Assembly (NCBI RefSeq): GCF_032062135.1
Contig: NC_092866.1
Span: 23,743,963-23,807,962, forward strand
Source of the DNA: Pyxicephalus adspersus
Lineage: Eukaryota > Chordata > Amphibia > Anura > Pyxicephalidae
Direction: 5' to 3'
Length of the DNA stretch: 64,000 bases
Of this stretch, positions 12,723 to 23,987 are shown one piece after another. The position numbers and the translations under genes were made by a program. The notes under the pieces were generated by a model that saw nothing but the letters and a program-made list of their open reading frames with translations, was not told the DNA's origin and did not search any database. The first letter of the stretch is position 1. Every line of letters begins with the position of its first letter.

Positions 12723-15007
12723 ATTTGATTCATTTTTGGACAACCTGGAAGCTAGGGAGGTTGGAGAAATCAAGATATGCAAATAAGTTAAGACATGTAT
12801 ATCTCTGATCCCGATAGCATGTGATTTGTAATTATAAATATGTCAATAGTGACTTTCTAAAAGTCAGTATTTGCATTAACATACACAAGCTCTCATCTGA
12901 CAGCGCCTAGGCCTTCTGGAAAGTCTTGCATACTCTAGTAGAGAAATTATATAGGGAATGTTTAGATTGGTTGTTCCTGCACAAGGTTTGAGTGGTATAG
13001 TGCTCAAAGTCGCTTGCAAAAAATAGTTACTTTTAGACCGAAATGGTTCTGTCCATGATCCTGGAAGTGGGAAAAAAAAAAAGAAACTGCTTTGCTAGGC
13101 TTTTGCACCCGCTTGCAAATGCCTAGGAAATCTGCCTGGGCAACCTGTTTTTAACCACAAGTCTAAATATGCCCATACGCTGTTTCTCTGTTGTCATTAT
13201 GTGAAAAGGTGGAAGATAAGGAAGTAATCTGGTAAACCAAAAAAGGTTTTAGCCCATCTTTTTAAAATAGGTCTAGGAATAAATCTTGATCTGATTTTGC
13301 CAAGGCTACATAAAATGATTTTTTCCAAAGTTATCCTTTAAAAGTTATACACATAACATGTTGTTTTATTCCTTCTTGTGTGCGTGCCATATTTAACCCT
13401 GCTGTCATTTTGAAAGCCTGATATTTTACATCAATTGTGTGTGTCTGTGACCTTGTAGAAGATCAGGCATGTCAGTTAGGCCTCAAAACAAGTCCTCCTC
13501 CCTATGAGCTTCTTTTGGAATGCTCTGTAAGTAAGCAGCACCCCCTCCTTCTCTAGGGACTCTGGGTTCTTTTTAAGCTAAAGAAGCACCAACACACTTC
13601 ATGAAATTGCTTACAATTTCTCCATACTTGGCAGTTCTCAAAAGTTTAACTGAGGCAAGCCCACATCTTGGATCAGCCAGGAGATTTGGTGTTATCCCCA
13701 AGAGAAAGGAAGGGTGGGGACTTTCCTGTAAGCATCAAGGTCAGTACAGGGGCAATGTCTGGATTTCTTTCCCCATAGGGATGGGTGAGCCACAGAAATT
13801 TAGAAAGTTAACATATTTTAACTTTTTTCTGTCTGGATTTTCACTTAGGATAAGTGAACAAGCGCACAGTTTGTTAGTTTCATTAACAAAAAATAAAAGC
13901 TACCAAATGACTGATATTTATATCAAATATTTTGTATTGACAATCTACAGTTTAGTATTCTGAATAATTTCTAGCAATTACCCCTTTAACTGCAGATGGT
14001 AATGAACTGGTCTGTGCAGACAGTAATTTGTTAAAATCAAGGTATGTAAGTTTGCAGGAACCTGCTGTACAATGCCTCTCTATCTTGTCCCTCCACGTTC
14101 GGCCACGTAGCTGTATTTTAGCTTAGTATACTACCTGGATGTTGTTCGGTATTGCTGTCATGGCTTGCTTCCTTCTTCCACTATGTATATTTTATCAACT
14201 ATCACTTTCTGTTGGGTATGGCAAAATATGAGGATTTTCTTCTCACCACTGCCATTAGGACTTCCTTACCAAACTTGCATGTGAGTGTGTTGTGTTCTCG
14301 GCTTTATTTTTGTTTTAATGTTGTGTTAGTGAATTGAGAAGTGAGAATTGAGATTTAGTATGAGCTAATCAATTTTGGAAATGTAATACTGTACCAGTTT
14401 GGCCCCTGGGTATCTTTCCCAATTCTGTGCCTCTACCTTTCTTCATGTCATTCCTCCAGACGTATAGCACCAAAAATTTCAGGCCATGATCAGGCCAATC
14501 TAGACTATTTCTCAAAGGGTCATAAAACTCTACCAAACAAACTTATGGCCAATATACACTGTAGAGGTTCCTTGACCTTTCCTACATTGGAATGTGCCAG
14601 CACTTAGTTATAGCATTTGTGCCACTGGATACAAAACTAAAGGTATTTTATATATTTGGAATCCTTACAATAGAGATTTTCATTGACAGTTTGTGATCGT
14701 CTCAGACAAAAGTCACTACAGGTGCCCCACGATGTTGTTTGGTAATGTTGGATTATTGACAATCGACCACTAATGACAATTAGTGTTTTACAAAGGGGAG
14801 GACACATCAAGGTACCTTTTACTCATCTCACCCACCCTTTAGAAAACAGGACTTGTCTGTCCAAAGATTGGTTTTAACCAATTCACTAAAACCGATATCT
14901 AATGCATATTTTACTGATTCTTTTTGAGTGTCTGTACAAAGACTTTACCATGTATCATGTATTCATTCTATCAACGTAAAGTTGAGAAATAATAGTTTTT
15001 AAATGTT

Positions 15008-15182
15008 TAGTGGAGAACCTGGACGATCTAGCAATCCTGGAATGGACTGTACATGTTTAAAAACATTTTTCAACTATAAGCAAATAATTTGTAAGAAATC
15101 CATTCTAGGGATTCTTGATCACCCAGGTTCTCCCATGATGGTCTATATTTTCCAGTCTTGGGGAGCTTTAATAAATCAGGCC
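15008..15182. mobile_element. Long-palindrome MITE, family A copy 3 (5' truncated, diverged)
   Basis: The internal arms ('caatcctggaatggac' and 'aagaaatccattctaggg'), 'gatcacccaggttctccc' and the right end 'ggggagctttaataaatcag' match the family. The outer left arm is missing and substitutions are frequent, which suggests the oldest copy of the four. Confidence 0.72.
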
Positions 15183-15574
15183 TACTATGTTTATGAGCCA
15201 GCACATAGATCAAAATACATTTGTATGAATAGCATTAAAAACCCTGGACTCTAAAGTCCATTGATTTAAAGATGCAGGCCAGGACCGGTAAGGCTGGGGG
15301 ATAAAAGTTCTAAGTGATGGGTTTTGGTCAGCCAAGAAAAATGGCAATGTCAAAGACTTGACGCAGCTTGTAAAGGAGCTATACAACTGTGAAATACAGT
15401 TTTAAATCTCCCTGTGTGTATATGTCCTAGCGACATTTAATATAGACCTGTGTACTTATATACTCAGACATACTATATAGTGCACCTTTACATCATGAGT
15501 CCAGAAAGATGTAGGCTTTCTTTGTGGGATTACATGTTAAAATGCTATTTGGGGCAGAAATTGCTTAGGCAAAT

Positions 15575-15578
<4 letters not shown>

Positions 15579-15616
<38 letters not shown>
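15579..15616. repeat. (TA)n microsatellite
   Basis: About 19 uninterrupted TA units between 'gttta' and 'ttggaaatgag'. The Tyr-Ile peptide that it would encode is an artefact. Confidence 0.95.
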
Positions 15617-15620
<4 letters not shown>

Positions 15621-16779
15621 AATGAGTTGGATAAATTATTGAACCAGTGGATGCTATAGTCTATTGCAAGAATCAATTTAATTAAATATTTCTATCAAAA
15701 TAAACTTCATAGAAAATCATGTAGTTGTGCTTAATATTAATAGGATTGTAGTAAAATGGTTTCATTCTGACAAATCAAAGGATCAGAGGCAGCAGCAGGA
15801 GGCTGATCTGTATTAGATGTGTACACAAAGCCAGCAACCGATATATTGGCAGCTGCGCAGACACCAAGATCTACACAAATGCTTGATCCATAGGCTAGCA
15901 TAGTAAACGTAAATATAATCGATTAATATACATAATTCTGTTATTTGTTCTTTTACATAAATGAACTTTGTTGGTTCTTTAGTGATCTCTGAAGTGATGC
16001 TGGCACAAAAAATCTTCGTCATCAGACTGCAGTGGGTGCTAGGCTTTGGGTTTATTGATCTCTCCTGGGGAGTGATCTTGGGGCCAGCAAGGATGTCTGC
16101 TCTCCCAGACAGAGTGGCACTGGGCCACACAGGAAACTTCTGCCTTTGATCTGTGGAACAAAGGGAACCCCTGAGGATAGGTCTATTATAAGTATGTAGG
16201 ATTGGAATGACAGGCGCACTGGAGAAGGGTGAAGGCTATGACTCATGTTGTCTTCAGTAAACAATGGTATAAGGATATGAAGTGGATGATATGTTCGTTT
16301 TTCAGTTTTACCTAACATGATCTGCTAAACTGGCCGTCCACAATACTTCTTCACCTAATACATGAGACACAGTTTGTATTCCACACTTTAGTTAGCACAA
16401 GGGTTGTTGTTTTGTATCCTTAACAGAAAACTTCCTGCGTTCCACCAGTTCACCTTGGCTTTCCTTTTTTTTCTCTCCAGTTTTTAACAGAATAGTGGCC
16501 TTGGGTTACCAGGAATTTTTTCTGAATGTAAATAGTTCATATTGTATACACCGGATGCTCTGATTCTTGTAGGAATGTTACCATTTTTTCTTTTAGCCAT
16601 GACAATTACAGTCATATACATGAAGTAGTGTTTTGACTGTACCTAATAGTCCTTGTAGAGGGCTGCCGTGTTACTGAACCTGAACAGATGATTAGTGAGC
16701 AACTTTCAATGTAAGTGTAGGATCAGAATGAGATGGGCGACAATTTGTGTAAAAGAAGAGATTGTTTGATTATATGAAA

Positions 16780-17100
16780 GGGGCAGCACCTTTTAATCCT
16801 GCATTTCAATTTAATTTAAAAGGGGCTGGCAGGTTTCTGTTTTAATGAACAAAGAGTTGACAAAGGCAGACAGCTCAGGAGCCAAGACTAATTGTGTGTC
16901 ACAGTAAGGCATGGAGTCCACAGGGAGCTCTCGACCTGCTAATATAGAACAGGTCCCAGTGTGCGCCAGCCTAGGTCATTGTAGGTGAACAGGTCATGTT
17001 TACCCCCAGGGTGCCAGCTGGGGTGGCTTGATGAGGCATATTATCAGCTAGTTTGTGTCTGGGGCAAATTCTTTACAATAACAGCACTAGAAGCAGCTAG
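16780..17100. promoter_or_regulatory. Candidate enhancer with clustered AGGTCA-like half-sites
   Basis: This is complex, repeat-free sequence with a balanced base composition between AT-rich flanks. It contains AGGTCA at 16973 and 16991, AGGTGA at 16983, AGGTCC at 16951 and an inverted AGGTC at 16933-16937, which are nuclear-receptor half-site words. A second dense segment, 'gggtgccagctggggtggct', follows. Regulatory function is inference only. Confidence 0.33.
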
Positions 17101-17843
17101 AATTTAACATTTTTTTTATTTTTTGCACGTTTATCCTAAAAAAAAAAAAGAAGAATATTTAAGTAAATATTAGTAGAATTATGTGTCTGAATTGTGCAGA
17201 CTTCATTGCTATCATCCTTATCATTACATTGTTGGATAGGGAGTTATTGACATGTGACAACCGGTTTAGTCCAAAGAGTCAGAATCCCAACCTGCATGTT
17301 TCATGTTCGTAAATTGCTTGGTGCTTGCAGTCTTTTTCTCAATAGGATGAAATCCGCTTTGGCAGGTCCTTTACCTCTGCTCTTACAAGTTTTATTTAAA
17401 CAAAATGACCTATTGCCTGTGCTGAGCAGACATTAGTAAGGAAAGCATTTTTCACAAAGCATGTTCACAACAAATGTTTTAAGCAAACTTACCAGCTTGC
17501 TGACATTACGCCAGTTACTATTGTTTCTCCTGGTATAAAACGAAGCGTAATACATCTGGTAGCTCTTTTTTTCTGCAGACATTAGCATGCATGCATGATC
17601 TGATCTGAGTGTGCAAATGTATATAATATCCTATATACAGTACATCATTGCACATATTAGATTGGCTTTCACCTAATTCACCCCAAATTCCTTTCCTTAG
17701 GAGCTTTACTAACTGTTGTTACCTAAAAAAATACTTAGTTAAATTGTAAACTGTAAACCCTCCATCGGTATGCTGCTTTAGAGAGAGGGATAGCCTTTTC
17801 CTGACAGCTCCAGCAATGGCACTTATTGGGGAAATGATGCTCA

Positions 17844-18025
17844 TCTAAAGCTACATACACACTTCCAATTATTATCGTTGGAAAACGAACGACGAACGTT
17901 CATGCACGATATATATGTACGATCGTATAGCAACGATTCTGCACATAGAGTTAACGACACGATCGTTCGTAGATATTGTACACACAATAGATACGATCGT
18001 TTGAGCGATAGAGGAACTATTTGAT
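17844..18025. mobile_element. CpG-bearing MITE fragment ('aaagctacatacacac' end)
   Basis: It begins 'ctaaagctacatacacactt' and then carries many copies of 'cgaacg', 'cgatcgt' and 'acgatcgttcgt' words, a strongly self-complementary composition unlike the surrounding intron. The end sequence resembles TTAA-type frog MITEs I recall. The matching right terminus is absent, so this is probably one half of a palindromic element. Confidence 0.65.
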
Positions 18026-18855
18026 GTTCATAAATGGTGCCCTGCATGGGTGTGATACTACCACATACTGTTCATAATACCACAGTTTGACATGCATGTT
18101 TTAAATACACTGATATATTAGACACTGTTAGGTGCTCAAAACTGTTAGATGCTAATGTTTATACGTTTTACAAGGTCTGCATGGTGATTGAAACTTTCTC
18201 TAATATGTAACCTTCAGAGACTTTCACTTGGTGTAAACCTATTGAGCAATTTTTTTTACAGTTTTTACAGGCTATAGCAGCAGCAGGTAGTTTGGCACAT
18301 TGTTCCATAAATCATATATTCCACTGTGAGAACATAATATTGGAACTCCGGACCATATCCAACATTGATAAACTATGGCCTTCTGAGTGAAAGTAACTAA
18401 CAGCAGCAGCAAAAAAATTACACCCCTCCCACAAATTCTCATTTAACCTTTCCAAAAGTATTTCACTAATTCTTCTTTTTTTCGTATTGAGTGAAGATAT
18501 ACTCTCCTAAATCTGCTATCTCTTAACAGCACTGTTTCCGCTGATCTGGTGCTTACATGGCATCTGATCTGCCTGTCCTGTTTTGTTAATGTCACTCCTC
18601 CTATGATTTATGAAAGGAAAGAATCAGTGTTTTAGAAAACGAAAACCACCTTTGGGTGTGCATTTAACTGCATACATGATGTGGACAGCCAGGCATTTAT
18701 GTGGACAATCAAATAAAGAAACAACCCTCAAATCCAGGAAGAGAGAATACTAAGGATTTAGATGCATAAAAATGTGTTTTAGATTGGTTTTAAATTTTTG
18801 TTTTACATTCTAATAGTGGGTTGGGGGGAGTTGATGTGGCAGGGTAGTTTTTTTT

Positions 18856-18923
18856 NNNNNNNNNNNNNNNNNNNNNNNNNNNNNNNNNNNNNNNNNNNNN
18901 NNNNNNNNNNNNNNNNNNNNNNN
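18856..18923. other. Assembly gap (68 N)
   Basis: A short N run directly after a poly-T tract ('agggtagttttttttt'). A homopolymer assembly break is likely. No feature can be inferred inside it. Confidence 0.95.
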
Positions 18924-19919
18924 AAAGCACAATGGTAGTCCGTGCTTTGTTTTATAGGTGTTCTGCTACTACTTATTTCCAGTTCCCTCATTTTGCACAA
19001 TTCCTTGTACCATTTGGTTGGTTCCCTCTTCTCCAAATACGTAAGCAGTGGACACACAACAGGTTTTCAACATACCTATAATTCCAAATGAAATAATATG
19101 TTTTAAGGACTTTCAGAAGTCCATTTTATTTCTGGTCACCCGGTGCCTACATAGGAAGCATCTCTTCTTTTCTTAGATTGTGTTTGGTGAACATTTGGTG
19201 CCATTTAAATAAATACAATTGGTTGCTACAAAAATAAAATAAATACTATAAACACAATTGTTTCCTCATCTGCAAATTCTAAAGCACACTGTAACTTCCA
19301 GGAGTTTGATTACTGCTTTATACTTCAATTTTTAAATTATTTAAAAAAAACAATATATAAAGTATAAACTACATGCCCATAACAACCTACATTTAAACAG
19401 CTCAGTTTTTTGTTATTTTTGAGCTTTTTGCTTTCATTATGTTTGAATGTCTGATGCTAGTAGGTTGCCCTGCCCTGTAAAAACTTACTAAAGCAAAATT
19501 ATCAAGTGTGTGCAAGGCCTAAAATATAGACAGGTTGGGTGAAGGTTTGTACATTCTTCTTTGGTGATGATGATCGGTCTAATGAGGCAACCTCTCATCC
19601 ATTCTGTATAAACAAACTAGTTAAGTAACTTTTTTTGGTCTTAGATCCCAGCTTCAGAAGACAACTTCACTTTTATAAATATAGGCTAGTGACAAAATAA
19701 AGAAGGAAGATAAAACTCCTCTTACTCTTTTTCTATCCCTTTGTGAAGTCAAACACATAGCCAAATATACGGATCACCCTAAAATTTCCCAGGAAATTGG
19801 CAGAATTATTATTGATTCACAGAGCATGGCCAAACATCACTGCATGAATTAGCAAGCAGCTGTTTCTAATTTGAGTTTAGAACGGTACACAGAGGAACTT
19901 GCTTTAGTGTGCGATCCTT

Positions 19920-20160
19920 TCATTTATAATGAATTTTAATCACCGCTACAGGTGAGAAAAATGTAGAAACAAGCTTGTATCTTGTGCAAGAAACAAAGGC
20001 AAGCCAGATGCTAACAGATTTACAGCCTGTGATAAAAGGAATGTTTTGGTACAGTTTACATGTAATTAGGCTGCAGCTGTTTGTGCTCCCCAGCCCGTGA
20101 AAAAGAAGCAGCGTATAGGATCTTGCTGCCTGTTTTCCAAAGGGAGTCAAGAAAAACAGT
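19920..20160. promoter_or_regulatory. Candidate conserved non-coding block
   Basis: Repeat-free complex sequence including 'ttttaatcaccgctacaggt', 'acatgtaattaggctgcagc' and 'gcagctgtttgtgctcccca', with homeodomain-like TAATTA-type and E-box CAGCTG words. It is listed only as a candidate for cross-species alignment. Confidence 0.27.
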
Positions 20161-20716
20161 GATCCAACCCTAGAACCATTTATAGCATATTCCTGAGGCT
20201 GACATAAAACTTTTCTTTCTGTGCTGCTCCTAAGCTGTTTAACTCAACTGTGATTCCAGTTCCTGGACAGAAGGAAAACAAAGACGAAAAAGCAGACACT
20301 GTCGTCTAACTATTTGATTTGACTTAAAATAGAAACTATTCTATCTTAACACTTTATTTCAAAAACACTACAACAGTCTATCCATCCATCCATCCATGAT
20401 AATGATCTTCCGTGATAATGATCTTGGAACGATCCTCCCACTGCAACTAAATAAGTGGCATTGGGAAATATACTATTTTCACAGAGATTTAAACATACCT
20501 ACACATAAATTTCACATTGTGGTGGGTGGACCTTAAACACCCCAGCCCCGTATAAGCACTGAAAAGCATCAGCTGATTACTGAAAGCATGGAAAATGTGT
20601 TACAAAGCCGTAAGGATCAGACTTAAGCATTTTCAAAAATTGCTGTTTTTTTAAAGCCCACATTTTTGGAACAGTCAAACCTGATGTATGCTGACAATAG
20701 CTACGATATTTTAAAC

Positions 20717-21000
20717 CAGTGGTCGACAACCTTTTCAGACCCACGGACCACTAAAATTATGGGCCCCAGACCGCCCATACGCAGGGAGCTGGGTGCCACT
20801 CAAAGGGGAAGAAACTTCCCCCATTGTGACATCTTGATGCCAGAAGTTGCCCACTCTTCCATCGCAGATCCAGAGACACAACCTGCCCACTTTCCTGAGC
20901 TTGCGATACATACTGGGGACATGGTCTATGGCTCTGGTCTATGCTAACCCCCCCGTTAGGGGCGCACCAGCCAGAGTTGCGGACCACCAAAATTTTCCAA
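20717..21000. mobile_element. hAT-like MITE, 3' end decayed
   Basis: It starts 'cagtggtcgacaacctttt', close to the canonical hAT terminus CAGTGGTC-x-CAACC. It continues 'gacccacggaccactaaaa' and, near the right side, has the inverted partner 'gcggaccaccaaaatttt'. The terminal right repeat is missing. The body has reading frames of 93 and 120 codons on opposite strands with no transposase motifs, so it is non-autonomous. Confidence 0.78.
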
Positions 21001-21070
21001 GACAGCTGTTCTAAACAGTTCTTTGACAGTTTAAAAATGGACCATTTGCTGTGCGTACATAAAAATATGC

Positions 21071-21330
21071 ATTGATCAGCCAAAATGTTAAAACCAATGA
21101 CAAGTGAATCTTGTTTCAATGGCTCCTGTCAAAGGGCCACATATATTAGGCAGTGGCTAAAGGCTTGAATCAGCACTGACAATCCTAATGACTATGCTCC
21201 TGCAACATTTTGTCATCCTACTAATGAAAGCGCTGCTCTGAATTCAGTGCAGCATCCTTGCTACACCAAGATGTTGCAAAGATTAGTTATAATACCAGCA
21301 GGCTCAACAGAAATTTGTGGGACTTTACAG
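21071..21330. repeat. Possible dispersed repeat ('gatcagccaaaatgttaaaa')
   Basis: The opening 'ttgatcagccaaaatgttaa' followed by 'aaccaatgacaagtgaa' and 'atatattaggcagtggc' resembles a repeat consensus common in fish and amphibian DNA. Class and ends are uncertain and the copy is diverged. Confidence 0.45.
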
Positions 21331-23953
21331 GAGGACTAAGTGAACCTTGCAAGTGAGGATGCACTAATAAGTATTAATGTTATAGGGAGATCATAGTTCT
21401 GTTTTAAGCATCTTTGGTTAAGAGCCCCGAATAGTAAAGAGTTGCAACATTTTCAGTGCAAAATAAATAATAAAATTTCTACTCTACTGAGAATGTTTCA
21501 ACGACCCATTTCTTAGACCCCATTCAAACTTGGATATGTTCTAATGTAAATGTTCATCTTATTTCAGTTCACCTAACTTCATTATAATGAGTCACTATCT
21601 TCAGGTTGGAGTACTATTTTAGAACATCCTTGTTTATTTAGTAGTTAGTTGATTTGTGCTGATCTAAAATTAAGGTTGATGGTTTAGTATTATTTCCCCT
21701 GATTAGTCGCAGCTTTGTGCTCTGTGTGCATGCAGGACACAGCTGGTCTAACAGAACCCAGCTCCGTCTCTCCCTGTACTTCATCCAACAGACACCCGGG
21801 ATCTCTCTCTGCAGCTGACTCCTTCCTGTTATTTCACACTCTAGGGATATTGCTCCTCTCTATTGGGGTTAGATGTCCTTGAAAGCTTGTGCAATGTTCA
21901 CACAGTAGAAACATAAAATTTAAAAAGGCTACAAGTTCTTGCAAAATGGAGAATAAATATATGTCTAAAATGATCAAAGGCTGTCAGTTTGCTCATATAA
22001 ACTGTGTTGGCACAGTAAAAGTTAGCATTTCACTAACAGTTTTTGGTGATTCCAAAAATATATAAACTGTATAATTTAAAGAAAACCTTTAAATCAGCCT
22101 TCATGCAAGTCTGGGACCTCTTCTAAAATTACTTGGTAAGGTAGGTATAAAAATAGGTGTTAAAAAAATTAGAATTATCCTAACCAAACCCCCTTTTTAC
22201 GCCTTTGGTGCCTAGCTGTGCATGGTTGAATACATAGAAGCTGAAATCTTGTAGGGCAATGTTCTTACAGTGGACTGTACTGTCTTGTTGTGAGATCTCC
22301 CCTGCTCTTCATGCCCCAGGAACTATACCAGAAGGATATGCCCAGTAGCTTGAATGATAGGTGTAGAGCATATAATTCTACTTTTTTTCTTCCTTTGTGC
22401 ATTTTACACCATTATTAGTTTTATTACAAAGAATGGGCGACAGGCTCTGTAAGTTGGCCTTCCGTTTAGCGAATAGTCTACATTATTGTAACCTGTTTTG
22501 GTGCTTTCTTGTTCAGTCAGGATGTGTTTGCTGTAAAACTGACTTTACTAGAGTAGCTTTGAATGATTATTGAAAATACTTGGCTACCATAGTACCCAGT
22601 CCTGTCAAGAACAGTATGTAAGCATGTTGTATCCATTGTGTATTTGTAAAATTAGTTAGGGGTCAAAGTTCCTGCAGAGTAGTTAAAACAACTTTCTGTG
22701 GAAGTTGATAGTTTTAGTTGAGTATATGGTTGTTTCTGAACATTTTTATGCCTATTGGTTGTTCATGCTTTTTCAGTGCTATATTTTAAGCAAAAATTTC
22801 AGTGACTGTTTACTTGGCATACAATACTCTAGCTGCCTGTAATTTTAAGTAGTTCTAGCACTTGCACCGATAAAATCCTTTTAAATACATAGCTAACTGT
22901 AGCTACAGTAACTGTTTTTAATATATTTTGGTACATAGATTTTGCTTGCACCACTAAATAGTAAATACCACCACCAAATACCAAACTGTGTTTGAATGAG
23001 AGTTGCTTACCATTTCCTTTGCATATTTGATTGTGCTCATGATCCATCCGTAACCCACCACATTAAGTTTTCCTCTGTACTTAGGATGTTTGTAAAGTAC
23101 CTTTTTCTAGTTATGGATACAATGAGGAAGTATTAAAACTTGAGATTATCCTGAAATCCTGAGCAATTTCCCCTTACTCTCTGTTAAATTGAGCTGTGAG
23201 GAAAAATGCAACAAGGACACAGGCTAAAGTAAACGTCAGACAAGGTTTCTAGCCTTCCCTTGCTCTAAATAAAATCATTTTATGTTTGTGTTGCTGTTAA
23301 AAAGGTACACATCTTCTCAACTGGCTAAAAAAAAAAAAAAAAAAGAAAGTTAGTGAAAATGTAACTTATGGATTCCCGAATAGCAGTAAAAACCCAACAG
23401 TAGTTCTATACTTTCCTGACTTTATCCAAACCTAGACAGAACATCTTTGACTTGACAAACACTTTAGGAAGATGACATTTTTCATACACATGATGAACTT
23501 CTACTAAAACCTTATCCATGAGCTAATTGTCCTTTTCTTGATAAAATCTAAACTAGATATGCACCTGCAGAGTATGTAGATGGTATTCCAGAATCTGTCA
23601 TGTTACTTGGACTCCAGTTTCAAATACAGAATGGTAGTACTATATAACTGGCAATTTGATTAGTAAAATGTTTCAATTATGCTCTTAGCCAGTCTGTCTT
23701 GTTAATATTGCATATATTTTATGATCATGGCAGCAACTAAGTGCAGTGACACCATGTAAATGTAAACTTTAGAGTTAATGGTTACAGCTAATAATATATT
23801 TTTAGACACATTTAGTTGGTAATCCGCCTTTAATCCATTGGCCTTGTTTGTGGAATGATCTGTTCACTGCTAAAAAAGGACGTAGCGTGTAAAAAAAAAA
23901 AACCTAGGTTTTGCTAAAGAGCTGTGGCCTTATTACACAGATGCACAGGGAAT

Positions 23954-23987
23954 TGTTTTTAATCTCCATTCTGCTTTCCCATTACAG
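23954..23987 (+). other. ZNF423: Splice acceptor of the large exon
   Basis: A pyrimidine-rich stretch from about 23955 ends in 'ctttcccattacag', giving a strong AG at 23986-23987. The exon downstream resumes the ZNF423 protein at the codon phase expected from the family (two bases completing Asp). This fixes the exon start more firmly than any start codon would. Confidence 0.93.

Larger units (their letters stand above)
1..23987 (+). other. ZNF423: ZNF423 intron upstream of the large exon (3' part)
   Basis: Apart from the features listed separately, this 24-kb stretch shows no coding exon. I looked for the preceding ZNF423 exon (a finger with Tyr-Thr-Cys-Asp-His-Cys followed by a Pro-Gly donor) and did not see it. 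All reading frames here are short and lack family resemblance. The stretch holds a palindromic MITE (252), hAT-like remnants (1166, 20717), a reverse SINE tail (7312), a TIR element split by an N gap (11811), a CpG-bearing TIR fragment (17844) and a second N gap (18856). It also contains several complex repeat-free blocks (2500-2900, 6240-6480, 16780-17100, 19920-20160) that may be regulatory. The rest (for example 3000-6200, 12730-14990, 21350-23900) is ordinary AT-rich intron with nothing recognisable. Confidence 0.85.

Noticed and set aside
11663..12723. Open frames of 284-347 codons around 11.7-12.7 kb
   Set aside because: They consist almost entirely of translated N and the ends of a TIR element.
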